A stretch of 64,000 bases of DNA from Amblyomma americanum (Eukaryota; Arthropoda; Arachnida; Ixodida; Ixodidae), in assembly GCF_052857255.1 (NCBI RefSeq), contig NC_135505.1, positions 55,318,868 to 55,382,867 on the forward strand. Direction: 5' to 3'. Made by a program: the position numbers and the translations under genes. Positions 31,480-46,474 of the stretch are shown here, piece by piece (position 1 is the first letter of the stretch; each line of letters starts with the position of its first letter). The notes beneath the pieces were generated by a model, which worked only from the letters and a program-made list of their open reading frames with translations, did not search any database and was not told the origin of the DNA.

Positions 31480-31625
31480 CTGAGGCTGAGGTCGTGCGAT
31501 CTAATCAAAACTGCCACGACCACATTTACATGGGCGAAAAGGATACATTAGACGCCCTTGTGATGTGCAATGTCAGGCACGCTATAAAGACCTATAAAAA
31601 CGAGGTGCCGTACAGACCGAAAATA
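31480..31625 (+). mobile_element. Decayed tRNA-derived SINE
   Basis: The order 'gaggtcgtgcgatctaatc', 'accacatttacatgggcgaaa', 'gcccttgtgatgtgcaatgtc', 'aggcacgctataaagacc' follows the SINE body of the other copies with many substitutions. The tail is missing. Confidence 0.55.
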
Positions 31626-31639
31626 ACGGCAGTAGTGAG

Positions 31640-32270
31640 TGCAACGCATGCATGCAAAAACAAAACAAAGAAGTATACATGTTGCGTTCGGCCTAAAACA
31701 AAAATGCAGACCGAAAAGCTGGTTGAACAATAATTATCAACGTGTACAAAATTTAATCCTGTACGAAATGCATACATTCGAAGTACATAGGCAACACACG
31801 TTTTCATTAATCAACCGCTGAGTACCAGATGTGCGCACGGAAATGGAGAGAAGTAGTGCAATGCAATTACCAACAATACACGGGTGTAAGTATGTGATGC
31901 AATGAGTACACACGGATGACAAAAAAAACAACTTAAAGAGAGATGAAATGCACAAGCTCTCTTTTCTAGCTTCCTTCAGACTTGTTACATTACGTTTAGG
32001 AACTATAGAATTAAATATAAATGGCTCATCGCACTGTCATGTGTTGTTAGCTTTATTAGTGTTATTTAAGAGAAAGTCTTATATTAGTGTTATATACGCC
32101 TATATAAGCATATAACAGTTATCAGTCTGTGCCTTGTGGTATACACAAAAATAACAGAGAACTACAACAGCTTCTACAGTCATTACTTTAGCAGAGATAA
32201 GAGTTGATTTTTTCTGAAAACCTCAGTTCTAGTAGATAGACCTCGTACCACTTATAAAAGGTAAAAAAAT
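31640..32270. other. A+T-rich, no recognisable feature
   Basis: Short overlapping frames on both strands; none with a motif. Confidence 0.4.
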
Positions 32271-32277
32271 GAAAACA

Positions 32278-32487
32278 TGGAAAATTGGTTTTTGGGGAAA
32301 TTAAATCCCGCAGTGTATGTCTCACACCTCAGCGTAGAGGTGAACCCTATCGTAAGGGAAAGGATAAAGGAGGACTGATAGAAGAAAGAGAGAAAAAAGT
32401 GCCGTAGTGGAAGGCTCCGGAATAATTTCGACCACGGGTGATCTTTACCATGCACTGCTACAGCACACTACACGGGCGATTGGGACT
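32278..32487 (-). mobile_element. tRNA-derived SINE, head missing
   Basis: Reverse complement matches the 2718 family: 'gggcccgtgtagtgtgctgt'-like, 'taaagatcacccgtggtcg', 'attattccggagccttccac', then the Py-rich tail and 'gagacatacactgcgggatt'. 5'-truncated at about 32487. Confidence 0.75.
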
Positions 32488-32489
32488 AT

Positions 32490-35400
32490 CAAATCATGCT
32501 AATCTGTACTGCGCACCATAAATGAACTGATATTGCAGATAACTGTGAAATGACTCGCAAATTTAAGCAAGTATTCTGGAATTTGATATCACTGTCTGCT
32601 TTATGTCGTAATCAGCGGTCTTACGACCTTCTTTTTTTTACTTCCTTTCTCCTTACTCCCATCTTGAAGAGAGCATGCTGTTCATTGCTTGCCTTTATAA
32701 TTATTGACCAACTATTTTTTTTACTTGTATTTGCTGTTCGCACACAACTGTTACATTATGCTTTCACAATTGCGTTTAGTTATAGTACAATATTCTGGAT
32801 AATATTTCTTGTCCTTATTTAACTCTTATGGTGGAGAGCGACTGCTGACGCGTCACTGTTGCTGCACCGTCGATGCCCTCTGAGGCCAGAGCCTAGCCAG
32901 GATGACTAGTTCTCTCCTTTTTCCCTGCCTCAAAGGCAATAGCTTTGTATTTTCTCAATGAACAAAAACAAATATAAATTCACAGTTTTCCGTATCTTTC
33001 AGTTCGTCTCAACTTTTTACTTTCAACATCCTTGCTTTATACTCATTTTTTAATAATATATTGAATAGAAAACAGCGTTGTGGTGCTGCTGTAATCTATG
33101 TAGCGGTTGGAGTTCCTTCAATATTTCACTCATATCTCGTTACAAAGTCAACTGCCACAAAATTTAATTTTTTACAATTCTGCAAAGAATACTTTTAAAC
33201 ATTCTTGTCTGCTGAACAACCGCACATGTGTTTAAATGCCATATCGAATGATGCTTTCTCCGAACATTTTACATTTTATATCTGGTTGGAGCGCTTGCCA
33301 GTGTGATGCCGCTGTTCGAAGCTTTCTTAATTATGTATAATGTGCTCATTTTAATTCAGAACGCGCCGATGTATAAACCTAAGCATTTTACATGTGTACT
33401 GTATTCTAAAGGGGAGCATCGGCACCACTCACTCCTATTCATATAACGGCATACCTTGTTACACTGCTTTATTTTCTTACGAGGGGTCCTAACTTATTTC
33501 TCCAAGTTGTTCGCGTGAGGAGCGTGTGAGAACCAGGGTAGTGTCATCAGCTTACTGATATACACGAAATTAAATATAATGGTAAGCAGCTGAAATCGTT
33601 CACATAGATATTGAACCGAAGGGTTATAACTTTCCAGCTCTGCTGAACCCCACATTCGACACGCACGTTCGAGTCCAACACGTTTTATATGTACAGTCTG
33701 AGATCTTCCTCAGAGAACATTCCACGTGGTCTTATTAACTTAAATTTCAGGAGCATAAGCTCTTACTACTTACGTTTTCAACCACTTTCCTGTCTGCAAT
33801 GAAGGTCCAATCGCCCACCACAGTTACCACGGGACCACACTATATTACATAGAAAGAGTGAGCGCGTGCGCCTTCCCGGAACCACTATTTGCACAAAATT
33901 TGCGGTCAACCATTTGACGCAGAATGTTTCCAGTTGTGTCATTTCACTTGGTATATTCCTGAGGTAAAATTAGTAATTGCGATGAAGCCCAAAATATGCG
34001 TGAGATTCGCACCGACGGCCCATCCTCTCCCAAACCGTGCATATCGAGGACATATAGACGGCAATTACGACCGAACCGTTTGTCGATGTGAGTTACGAAT
34101 GCTGTCAAACGATTCGTCGTGTTGTGATGCACACGTTTATAAAATTTATTAACTGATGTAAACAGGAAATATACCGGATATAGCGAAGGCGGCTGTAAAT
34201 CACAATAGTACCGAAAAATCCATGCAATAGATGGCGCTGCTTATGTCTCAGAAGGGTTATTTCCGGAATGGAAACATATGCGGATGTTTCAGTTTGGTCA
34301 TCTGCACATTTGGTGAGAACACCGATGTAAACAATAGAAGCTCCCGTTGCTAACGCTCTTATGTCAAACGCTGAAGCAGTGTTGGCGGATAATTTTGTTA
34401 ATCGACAATTTATGGTCAGCTGTAATGATTACGTTTGTCACGTGTCAGATCATAATTAATTATCTGGTTGTCATCAAGAGCAGCATTGATCAAGTTACAT
34501 CAGTGACTTTTAGAATGGGTTTGTCTCTGTTTCATCCGAAGCCGAATTGTGTTAATGAAATACAGAATGTTTGTCCACGAAATTTAACATATTTCTTACA
34601 ATGATCTGTACAGTCACTTCGTCGCTTAACGCGGTGCCGTTAGTAACGCTGCTGCCATCTTCAGAAGCGCCGAAGCGTAGAAATATTCCAGTGATCGCGT
34701 GAGCTTCGGCCTTATACTAGACCGCAACCAAAGCACATAAGATGAACTGTAAGGGGCTTACTTCGACTTCCGCGGTGCAAGTGGGCGCAGGTAACTTTTC
34801 CCTCTATTCGGTCCTATGTGTGTTGTAGTTACTTGAAAATTAGCGCTCTTACTTCGGGCTGCGTTTTTACTTGTTCCATCAGAATCGTTTACGCTTGAGT
34901 AGTTTTTTTCTGAACAGCATACACAGTTGCTTATCAAAGCTGTCAGCGGAAAATATATTAGCCTGAGATCAAATAACATACTTTAATAGTATACACTAAT
35001 AATAACTCGGCAAATGAAAACGCGAATTATAAGGCCGGAGAAGCTCAAGCTTTTCTGGTACTTCATTTCCCATAATCCCAAAGGATAAAAAGTACGTGTG
35101 AGTTCGAGCGCTCAGCCCTAGGCACTGTAAGTACGGTTTACTGCCCTCTATCAGGCCTTAAGCGTAAAGAGTTTACAAATGTATATTTTTTACGTTATTT
35201 GCATGTTTTTATGGCGCATTGCAGTGTACGAAAAGGAGCAGTCAGTAGTGCTCCTAAATGTGCTCTCGCTAGAGCGAACGCCTTCAAATTGCCGCTCGAG
35301 AGTGTGAGTAGAACAGGAGAACTTCTGCTGCAGTGAGATCAGTCGTGAGCGATCCAGGCGTCTCTCTCATAGTAAGCAGAATTTGAGGAAGTCATGTGAC

Positions 35401-35630
35401 ATTAAAAGTCCTATTTCTGCCTTTCCAAGGGCTTGTGTGTGATTCTTGCGATCGTGCACAGCGAATTCAGAACTTCGAGTGTGGGCTCATAAAAGCAGCA
35501 TAACGCACCGGAGTGATCCATTGTACCAAGTATTGCTTTAGATGGCCAGCAGTCATCGCCGCCATCACGTCTGGATAACATATTAGTCATCATCACCACT
35601 TCTGACGACGCTAAATGCAGGACGCACGCC
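32490..35630. other. A+T-rich, no recognisable feature
   Basis: No repeat family or coding motif recognised. Short frames such as 33889-34152 (plus) and 34758-34979 (minus) have no support. Confidence 0.4.
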
Positions 35631-35635
35631 ACTTC

Positions 35636-37790
35636 AGTTAACCCTTTACTGTGCCAACTCCGGCCACATTATCCCCGCAGACTCCTTAATCTCATCCGGC
35701 CACCTTACTTTATGCCGCTGTTGCTGAGCTTGCCTTTTATTGGTATCCATTCCATTGCCCTTAGCGACCGTTAGTTATCCTGTCTTGGCATTATTTGGCC
35801 TGCACAAGGCATTTATTCCTCTAGATTTCAACTGCGATATTTTCACCCTCGCTTTTTCACTGAAAAACTCTACCCTCTTCTTCTCCCTTAATGTTACAAC
35901 TATAATTTTGCTTTTCCTAGTTCGCTGCATTGTCCCCCATTTAAGTTCAGCCCTTTTCGTTCGCCTTCACGTTTTTTCTCCATAAGTCAGTAGCTCTACA
36001 ATACAGCTTTTATGAACTTTTCTCCTTACGGTATACGCGTAAACCGCCATTCGTGATCTCAGAGAATCTGCCACTTGCGCTACACCTCATTTCATTCTTA
36101 TTCTTCTACTTATTTCGCTCCTGATCCCGATCCACGGTCACTACCTCCTATAAGCTGGCGAATTGCCTTATCACTTCCAACGGCTTTTTAACCAATCGTA
36201 AACTGCTGCTCCCTCCTGAGGCAGTTGAACATTACTTTGGTTTTCTCAATATTTATTTTAGACCCACCATTCTGCTATCGCAGTCTAACTCATTAACCTT
36301 GCTTTGGAGTTCATCTCCTTAGTAACTTCGCAAGGCAATGTCATCAGCGAAGTACACATTACATTACTCTAATAGCACTAATACCCAGCTGTTCCAAATC
36401 TAGACATTCTGAATACCTCCGGTAAAAAGGCAGTGAGTAGCATTGGCGAAGTCGTGTATCCCTGCCCGACACCGCTCGTTTTTCAATTTTTATTGCTGCC
36501 GTTATGCAGTACTATGGAAGCTCTGCAGTCGTTAAAGATATATTCTAGTAGTTTAGCATAAGTCCCTTCTGCATTCTGATTCAGCAATGCCTGCATGACT
36601 GCTGAAGTTTCTACTAAATCAAATGCTTCCGATAAAACAATGAGGCTATATTTACGGGTTGTTTATATTCTGCGCATTTTTTATCACCCGATTGATAGTG
36701 TAAATATGATCTACACTTGTGTAGTATTTACAAAAACCTGCCTGACCATTCTGCTCTCTGCAGTATAAGTTTGCCCTTACTTTCTTAGTGATTACCTTAG
36801 TAAATTACTTTCAGGCAACACACACTAAGCTGATCCGTCAACATTTTTTCTAGGTCTTGACGCCCCCTTTCTTAAGAATATTAATGTTAGCATTCTTCCA
36901 AGCTTCCTGTAAATTCGAGATCATAAGGCGTTGCATATATAGGGTGGACAATTTTTTCTAGTACAATCTCCCCATCGCCCTTCAAGAGATCTGCTGTTAA
37001 CTAATCGTCACGAGTTGGTTTCCCAATTTTCAGTCCTCCTGAAGCTTTTTCTACTTTGTCTTTCCTTACTAGAATGGTGCGCCATTGCTTTACACTACTC
37101 CCTTTCATTAACGTCCGGATTACAGTGACAAACGCATTGCCTTATGTAGAACTCATCGCGTGCCTAAACTATCTTATCCAAATTGCTAGTGACACGGCAC
37201 TCTTTTTGTGTCTTTATGCATGCAGCTGATTTTGGCTTATGAATAGATTCCTTTTCACCACTTTTAAGCTGTCTCCTCTCGTAGAAGCATACTCAATTCT
37301 CTCTATACTAAACTTCCTTATGTACGGTTACCTTGAGCTTACTGATAGCTCTGAATGCTCTGCCAGTTGTGCTCTCTCTACGGTGCTAGCAGGTTTCATG
37401 ATTTCGCATTTCCTAATCAGATTCATATCCTTCGTCTCTTGAGACCACTTGGCGGTATATTGTCTAAACATCCTACTGCCTACTTATACTGAGCACTCCG
37501 TAATGATAGTTTTGAGATTATCATTCATTGCTTCAGCAATAAAGCGTCGTCCTCCTTTAAATCCTAACATCCGTTAACTCATTGGTGGGCTTCCGCCTAG
37601 CTAGTTTCCTCCGCTCGCTCTTCAAGTCAAAGTGAATTTGAAACCTTGCGTTCCTGAGGTCGCTATAACGCACCTTCCAAACACGCCCGGAATTCTGCAC
37701 GATACCAGGTAGGCGCAGAGTATGAAATAATTTCATTCCTGAATTTGATGGCTGTGTTTGAATGTAAGGGTTTCTCTTCTGATTTTTGTC
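35636..37790 (-). mobile_element. RTE LINE, old and near-complete in its RT (RTE-4)
   Basis: The reverse complement follows RTE-1 from its 3' coding end (35640) through the RT ('cgcaaggcaatgtcatcagc' at about 36328 marks the FADD box region) to the endonuclease (to about 37790, 'gaatttgatggc'). Indels and stops are frequent, and no frame is longer than about 80 codons. It is the oldest RTE copy here and the longest after RTE-1. Confidence 0.85.
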
Positions 37791-37799
37791 AAACTGTAG

Positions 37800-40170
37800 T
37801 CTTTACACGTGCTCAGGCGTAATCAACCAAATCTGAATCTGCTGAGCTACAACCAGTTACTGAATATACTTCCCTGCAGCCACCATTAACAGGAAACACC
37901 AGAAAGGTAGTGCTTCCTTCATCACCTGAAGTGCGTAACTACACTGCGTTAGTAGTGCTTGCGAAGACACACTGACAATGCTACGGAACATAACATACCC
38001 AAAAATTCTAGACCGCAGCATATTTGAACAGGAAAGAGTTTACGAATGAATTTTTATATATTTGAAGATATGACTATAAAAAACACTATTGGCGGATCTG
38101 CCGTCGACACGCTTACGTCTTTTGCTATTAACAATTTTTGCGATCGTCAAAAGCTTCCCCCATTAGTTTTCTAGAGCATTATTAATTGCCTTATGCGAGT
38201 GGTAGATACACTTTAAAAGAAAGACTTTGCTACAAAACAGAACATTCAACCATTACTTTTAATATTTAAAAAATAACAATATCTTATAATTTTCTAACAT
38301 TAACCACTTTTATACAAATGTGTTGGACATGTGTAAACTCAACAGAAACAGCGATAATATAAAGCGTTTTGAGAGGAATGCTAGGAAGTGGTATATTAGA
38401 ATCAACAAAAACTCGCCTCTAGGCTTCTTTACCGTTCCTTCTTGACGATAAGCCAATCTGCAATAAGCAATCTAAAGGCGACCTAGGTGATCTAAAGGTT
38501 TTTCCCATAGAAGTACGTCTCTTGTCGGTATAATCACAGAGCGTCAGTCCTCGTGGTATACGCCCTTCCGTCGACAATATGAAACAAACTCACATTACTT
38601 ATACACTTCATTAGCGTGCACGAGAAGCCGTACTGCGCTCAACTCGTTAACAATGAAACTAAAAACGATGGTTTTAGCTGTTGCTTCATTCGGACGTAAT
38701 TTCTATTGCCTTATACAGGGTGCTTACCCTGACATTTTACGTAGTTTTTAGAGATAGGCTTTTTGAATTGGAAGGGTTCAGTTGCGGCGCAACATTGCGA
38801 GCAGTGTAGCACATCAGAATACAGGCATGACGTCCTTACTAACAAGCTGCGTAACCTTAATGGGATAGGTAACTTTTTACTATTACTGTTAGGCTCCTTA
38901 ATTAATCAATGGTGTATAGCCCGCGGCAAGTAATATATATCTGTTTTCAAAACTTAGAAAACACGTTTACCTTCGGCGCTGTGCCGCAATTGATTTTGGC
39001 TACAACGCGCTAAAATACATGCGCTTTCGAGAAGCTTGTAGGTAAAGCAACCTCCGCAGTGCAACTAACTCGTCGAAATGACAAAAATTGGTTGGGCCAC
39101 AGCGTTGACAGTAACGGCGTTTTCTAAATCCTAAAAACTGATATCAATATTACTAACCGCGAGCCATAAGCCTGTCAATAGTTAAGCAGCCTAACAGTAA
39201 CGCTTATAAAGTTAAACATTGAAGATTACTTAACTAACGTTTTAATAAGCACGTCTTCACTGCATTGTGATGTCCTAAACCGCTTACAATTCTAGTTTTA
39301 AAAAAGCGCTCTTTTAACTCTAAAAGACTAATTTTAAAAGTTTAAAGTCCTAAGTTAAAGACCCTGTATTTACTCTTTCTATGCCATTAGGTACCTATGA
39401 GACAACTGTGCTTAACGGCTAATGAGATTTTAAGTCATTAGCGGCCGCTGCCTACGTAACCACTCCTTTTTTTCACCTCCTTCAAAGGAATCTGTCCATC
39501 AAAGACCCCTCACAATAAACTGGCACAGAAGTATTGCGCTTCAAAAACTCTGATGGAGGCATTCCTAGCGAGAAAAGGTGTTCTTATAGCTAATGGTTTC
39601 TTTCTTTTCTCTTTTTGACTGGTGTTCTGTCGAAAGGTGAACTTGGTCTTGTGGTGTGTCTGTAGTTTGCTCTCCAGGTTTTCGCATCTATTACGCCGGT
39701 ATATGTGGAATGATATGATTGGTATTCAAGCTTTTCCGTTCAGTCGCCGCAAAAGCTACGATGTTTTATTTTTTAATAATACTGTCTCGTTTTTTTATTA
39801 TTCTATTATACCGCGGTCAAAAAATACAGTTTGTATTATGACCCTAACCACCGAATATGAGTCACTGTCCAATAGACGAACTCAGCATATCGAGGGTTCT
39901 CGAACCCACAGCATAATCTCAATGCGTACGCTTTTTTAGATTTCGCGGGCACTTGAAGCTAGGTGTGACTGCAGAACATGGAAATCAACAGATATCTTCT
40001 GCACAGCATAAGAACGATGTAGCAGACACGCCATACTCTCATACCTCCCAGGTACAAGATGAGCCGATATGAATTGTTCTGGTTCAGTCGTCACAATGGC
40101 CCGTTAATCGAGGTCCATACGCCACAGATAGGCTGATTTTGCTCCCTTCGTTTCTCTATTGCGAATAGCG
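37800..40170. other. A+T-rich; possible intron of the M13 gene
   Basis: No exon with M13 motifs was found. If the gene at 40181-56245 continues, this would be intron. A 105-codon plus frame at 39622-39939 has no motif. Confidence 0.35.
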
Positions 40171-40180
40171 CATTACTTAC

Positions 40181-40258
40181 CAGTTTATATTGCCCTTTAA
40201 TATACTCTCCGTCGAGAAGGTCCGCTGATGCACCCATGTGGTACACAAGCTCGTTCAT
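40181..40258 (-). CDS. M13 protease exon e (most 3' found)
   Basis: 78 nt, 26 codons in phase 0: begins 'MNELVYHMGASADLLDGEYI' and ends 'GQYKL'. It fits the M13 stretch xKxxxMxxxIGYPDxxLDDxxLxxYY, although the usual IGYP is HMGAS here, an unusual change. The acceptor is ATTTCAG and the donor GTAAGTAATG, both good. The next expected block (VNAYYxPxxNxIxxPAGILQ) was not seen to the left. Confidence 0.75.
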
Positions 40259-40264
40259 CTGAAA

Positions 40265-42420
40265 TCAGAAACCATAAGTTCAAGAAACGTGTTGTTTTAG
40301 CGCAAATATCTCTCGACGCAAAGATATTTTAATATGCCTTCGGCTAATAGCGATGATAAACAGAAAGTGATGTGCAATAAATTAGGCGGAAGCAGAGAGA
40401 GAAGTAAAAGGTTTGAGAAATGCAGTGGAAGATTCTAAGCAGAAGAAATAAAGCTTAGGCTACTTTTTGCAGTTATCTATATATAGGCGCTTTGATGTCT
40501 CCGATTGAGAATAGAGCTCAAATGCCAAGGAAAACGCATCACACACATTTGTACTCGCGTGATTATAGTTAAACGTATCTTGTTTAGCGTAATCTGTGCT
40601 TTTGAAAACACCAACTACTAAACATCAATACCCACAGCAATATAAATAAAACTAAGTTATATCAGCAGTTAACTTGGCTTATTCGACCTGCAAGGCACAC
40701 ACATCGTTCAAATCTCATACCTGAATGCGTTTTTACAGTGACAGCTGTAGGAATATCTTTACGCAAGATCCTATCATTATTTTCCTCGGCTTCGTCCGGC
40801 CGCAGTGCACTCCCAAGCGCATATCATGCTGTGTTATATCAGCTGCAAAGCGAGCTCACTGAACCGTGAAGTCAATCTCAGCAGCAACAGCCTCTTACAC
40901 AGCACCAAACCACAGCATCGAACATAACCATGTGCCCCTAACCTCTCTCCCCAATCACTGACTCCTTATTGTCCCTGGCTACCCGTACAGTGTTAACGCT
41001 GCCCTGCTACAACCTCCTTATCTGTATCTCTCTAGAAGCAGATTAAGGGATAATAAGAGGCTACGCGAGGCTGAACGTTGCACACGGCACCAAGGATGAC
41101 ACAAGCCTTCCCTTTCAAACTAACATTCAAAATCCCAGGTTGGTCACCACACCTTGCTTCTCTAACACTCTCCGAGAGACTTACAGCAGAGAACAGCGGT
41201 CACTGTAAGCGCCAATGTGAGCCCAGCCGCGTAAGTCAAGAGACATTTCACAGCCCTACCTGGAGTTACTAAGTACTCCGACCAGCAAGAGTGTTTGCCA
41301 GCGCCTGCGCTATCGCTATATCTGGCTTACCATTCAGAAGAATGTATGATCAATTACCTTTTATACAATACGTTACTTGAAAGCTAAGGAAACAAAGTAC
41401 GAAGAAATCAAACATGAAAATTATGTCTTTCAGTATAAATTCAAAACGGGGAAAAGTGGAATTCCTCAGAAATTCTTTATCAGCATATGAAACCTTTAAA
41501 AATGGCGATATTAGCCAATTAACGCCAATAACCGCGAAAAAGCACAGCCGATTTTGAAAGAAAGAAGGTTGCGAGAGAGCGCTGAAATAGAAAAAGGAAT
41601 GAGGGTAGAACACTGCAGACAGGGCAAGGCAAGGGAGCAGGTATCGCTCGTTATGATACAACGATACAACACCAATTAGCCCGATAGTTTGCCGTATTCA
41701 TTGAACAGATAGCATCGCATTAAAGATTTTCTTTTCAAAACTCATGAAATAACACCTCCTGTAAAGTCTTCGAGATGTGTCAGGCTGTCTTTCGCAAGGC
41801 AAGTTATTTTACTGACAATTGGGGACGAAATTCTCCAGGATGCGCGACTTTTGGCATTGATTTATAATAGCCAAGAGCGTTCTTGTTTTGCTGATTTCAC
41901 CACCATACATTTAGGGCCAAAGGCCTCGTTTCATCTCCACGAGTGTGGTCTACAACCGCAGGCTTATAGAAAGCTGTATGGTTTTGAGGTCGATTGCGCA
42001 TCCGGGGCACTTGTGTCCCCGACAGTGCGTGTACTGGGAAATATTTATAAGATAAGGCATCGTGAAATCTCGCTTAGTGGCATTCAAAATAATTCAATCA
42101 ACAATCGCTGCTGAATGCTTGGTAATGTTCGGACCGCGTGGACATATAGGGCCCACATATACGACGTGTTAAGTCCGTCAATTTTGTTAAGACAGTTACG
42201 CAAGACTACGATTGTAATTATACAAGACTATATTGCATGCAATGCTCTGCTGTATCCAAGACAAAAAGTTCGCCGGTGTGAACTCCCAGCTTGTTCCTGT
42301 GACACCACTGGGCCCCTGTCGCAACGGTAAAAAATTGGAGACACTTGCTCTACGCATTATTAGTATCACGCGGTAGCTTTAAAGAATTGAGACTAATATA
42401 TGGGAGATTCGTCATTCTCT
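40265..42420. other. Intron sequence of the M13 gene
   Basis: Nothing recognised; short frames only, including 41350-41661 (minus) and 41851-42330 (plus). Confidence 0.45.
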
Positions 42421-42424
42421 ACTT

Positions 42425-42976
42425 CACATTCAAACATCCCTGGGAGCCCTCAGGCCACTCCTGACGCCGTTGTGCAGTGGTTAAGCAATGCATTGTTGCG
42501 AGAAGTTGCTGCTCTCGAGCAACACCTCGCGACTCGTTAATTAATCGCGACCTGCCACGGTGAACAGTTCGCTCACAATACGGTGGTCAGGTTATGAAGA
42601 AGCCACCAGGTCGCGGGACCTAGGTGGTCCACCTGGGTCTCTTGTGTTGGGATTTTTCGTCGACAAGTGTTGTGATCTGGGCTTGTTGGCTGCCGATCAT
42701 ATTTCAAACAGTGCATTGGCTGGACGGGAAAGTGAGGAGAAACCGTGGTGTCTCCTTCCTTTGTCCCGTTCTTGCGCTATTTCAGATATACTTGTTGTGG
42801 ACTTTTCGATCACAGTCAACGATGCCGAATACGACGCAGTCTTTTCTATGACACGAAAAAGTTACATCAAACGTGTCATCATGAAACAAAAATGTTTTGC
42901 TTTCTCATGTTAACCCAACCCTTGATGTAAAACCCCCTACAAGGACTCCTTAAGGAAATAAAAATGAAATGAAATT
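42425..42976 (+). repeat. Dispersed repeat A, copy 2, in the M13 intron
   Basis: Aligned with copy 1 over 'actcctgacgccgttgtgca', 'gacctgccacggtgaacag', 'cgggacctaggtggtccac' and 'cttttcgatcacagtcaacga'. It has an extra block of about 130 bp (42640-42770). The last part (42905-42976) ends 'ggaaataaaaatgaaatgaa', which looks like a retroelement tail. Frames across it are not genes. Confidence 0.6.
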
Positions 42977-42979
42977 CCT

Positions 42980-44310
42980 CCTTAATGGTGTCACTTTAAT
43001 TGCGGTTCTCCTAACAGCCATTATTGCGCATAAACCGCTTCTGCTAGAAACTGCATGGCCAGGATAAATGGTGCTACGAAGACGGCGTCACTGCGAAGTA
43101 CGTAGGTTGTCGCGCAAGGTAACACGTGGTTGTCCAATACGGGCGCTCGTGGTGACTCCGCGGAAGCACCGGTGATGACGAATACAGCACTCACACAGGC
43201 AGAAAGGGTATAGGCTTTAACCACTATTATCTTAATGGATGATAAACCAGGCCCGGTACAATCTTGGCCGTGCACGTGCTCTGCTGCGGTAGCGTTGAAC
43301 CGACTGTCAACGACGGGATTTGGCAGAGATTTAACACTGGAGCAAAGGTGCTCTCGACCGACTGGTGATGATCATTTCATGAGGCCACACTCTAACCTCC
43401 GACAGCAGTGGAATGCGTCGCCAACGACAAGAAAAGTTAACGAATGCGCTTCCGAATGCGCGCAAACCTGCAGAGCCTGAGAGAGAGACTGCGGCGAGCA
43501 GTATCTATGACAAATCCAAAAATGTGGTTAAATACTACTGCAAAGGTTTTTAGCTGTCATTCATTTTCGGCCACGAGATGGGCTGCATATTTTTTTGACA
43601 ACTCCTAATCTTCTTTTATAACCGGATTTATCTTGAAAACACGCTTCTTAAACAAACTGATGCCACAATGGAATCGGCCGAAATATTCCTTTTTCTGGAA
43701 ATTAAAATCTCCAACTGGAGCGCAGTTGCAGTCTGTTTGAATGTAACTGGCAAAGAAACCTCCGATTAGTTACTATGTTGCTTAGAAAAGGAGGCGCCAA
43801 CTATTCAAGCGAGAAGTAAAAGAGACAAACAAAGCGCAGCTAACCACCCTTATGTACACACAACAAAAGGGCGTACTCAGCGGGCAAGAAAAGACCTGCT
43901 CACCACGAAACGTGCACTCAGCTAATTTATAGTGTTCTCTAAAATGAAGAGGAGCATGTTTTCTGCGCTCTAGAGGTGTCGCTTTCCTACGTTTCGTTTC
44001 GAGCTGTGTAAAATAACAAAGTCGATTTGTCAATAACAAATATATTTAAGGCACAAGTACAAGAAAACTAGAACGTTATGCTTTCGTAATAACGCTTCAT
44101 CGAATAGTAATCAGTATTTCCCTTTCACATTACTCCACGCCGTGCGTCGTTGTTCGGAAACGAGAGCGCAAAATTTATCAATAAACTGCATAAGGACACA
44201 AACAGCCAGCCGTTTTTCATCTCTCCCCGCTCTGCTTGTTTCGCTTAAGACTATATTTCAAGCAAGAGAACGCTGATTATAATAAATTTACGCAAAAATG
44301 CAGTGAACAA
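42980..44310. other. Intron sequence of the M13 gene
   Basis: An 84-codon minus frame at 43021-43275 has a hydrophobic stretch but no splice or homology support. Nothing else recognised. Confidence 0.4.
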
Positions 44311-44319
44311 ACGTCTTAC

Positions 44320-44414
44320 CCATCCTTTCATCTTCTCCTTTGCGTCTTCATCCATCCACGTGTTTTCCAAGATGATTTGGTACAATGATGCGTTAAGGCG
44401 CTCCGCAACCATGC
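44320..44414 (-). CDS. M13 protease exon d
   Basis: 95 nt, starting with two bases that complete the Arg codon from exon c, then 31 codons: 'MVAERLNASLYQIILENTW' and 'MDEDAKEKMKGW'. This matches the M13 pattern MVxxIxxAFxxxLxxxxWMDxxTKxxAxxK. Another AG four bases upstream is out of phase, and a third about 70 bases upstream would add residues that do not fit. The donor is GTAAGACG. Confidence 0.8.
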
Positions 44415-44591
44415 CTGCCTGTGGGTGGCATGAAGAACATGAAAAGGTTGAGGTTCCGACCATCCCCATCATGATTGCAAGTTTCTGCAGTGAGCTCGAA
44501 ACCGAGGGAAAGCAACACGCGAGAAAAGTACCATTCCAGACATTCTAGACAAGTTCATGACGTTCTGCACAAGCTCCCATTGCTATCCGCG

Positions 44592-46225
<1,634 letters not shown>

Positions 46226-46229
46226 TTAC

Positions 46230-46471
46230 GCACCTTGTCAATAGCATTTTGGTTAAAATAGCGCCGCAGATAGAGGTGTGCGATTCCTTTTTCCATTACG
46301 GGATGATAACCAATAAGTTTTTCTATACAACGCTCTGCATTCAGTACTTTTGCGACACCTGGTTTTGAGATCGTCTGAAGAAACTTGTCAAGCTTGTCCC
46401 TGACATTCAGCGTTAGGACATCAGCAACCTCTCGGACAAAGAACCAGCCTAAGTAATTTATCAGCTTCCTC
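46230..46471 (-). CDS. M13 protease exon c with NYLGW motif
   Basis: 242 nt. The acceptor is GTTGCAG and the donor GTAAGTATG. The frame begins 'RKLINYLGWFFVREVADVL', matching the M13 N-terminal-domain block (LxNYLxWR/F..V), and continues 'RDKLDKFLQTIS', 'AERCIEKL' (conserved Cys) and 'KGIAHLYLRRYFNQNAID' (family: GxAxxxxYVRxxF). This is the exon that identifies the family. It ends with one base of a codon completed by exon d. Confidence 0.82.
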
Positions 46472-46474
46472 CTG

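Noticed and set aside
33889..34152. Possible M13 C-terminal exon on the plus strand
   Set aside because: Vague resemblance only, wrong strand for the M13 gene at 40-56 kb, and a stop in the relevant frame.
43021..43275. 84-codon minus ORF with a hydrophobic stretch resembling a signal peptide
   Set aside because: In an intron, no splice sites or homology that I can recognise.
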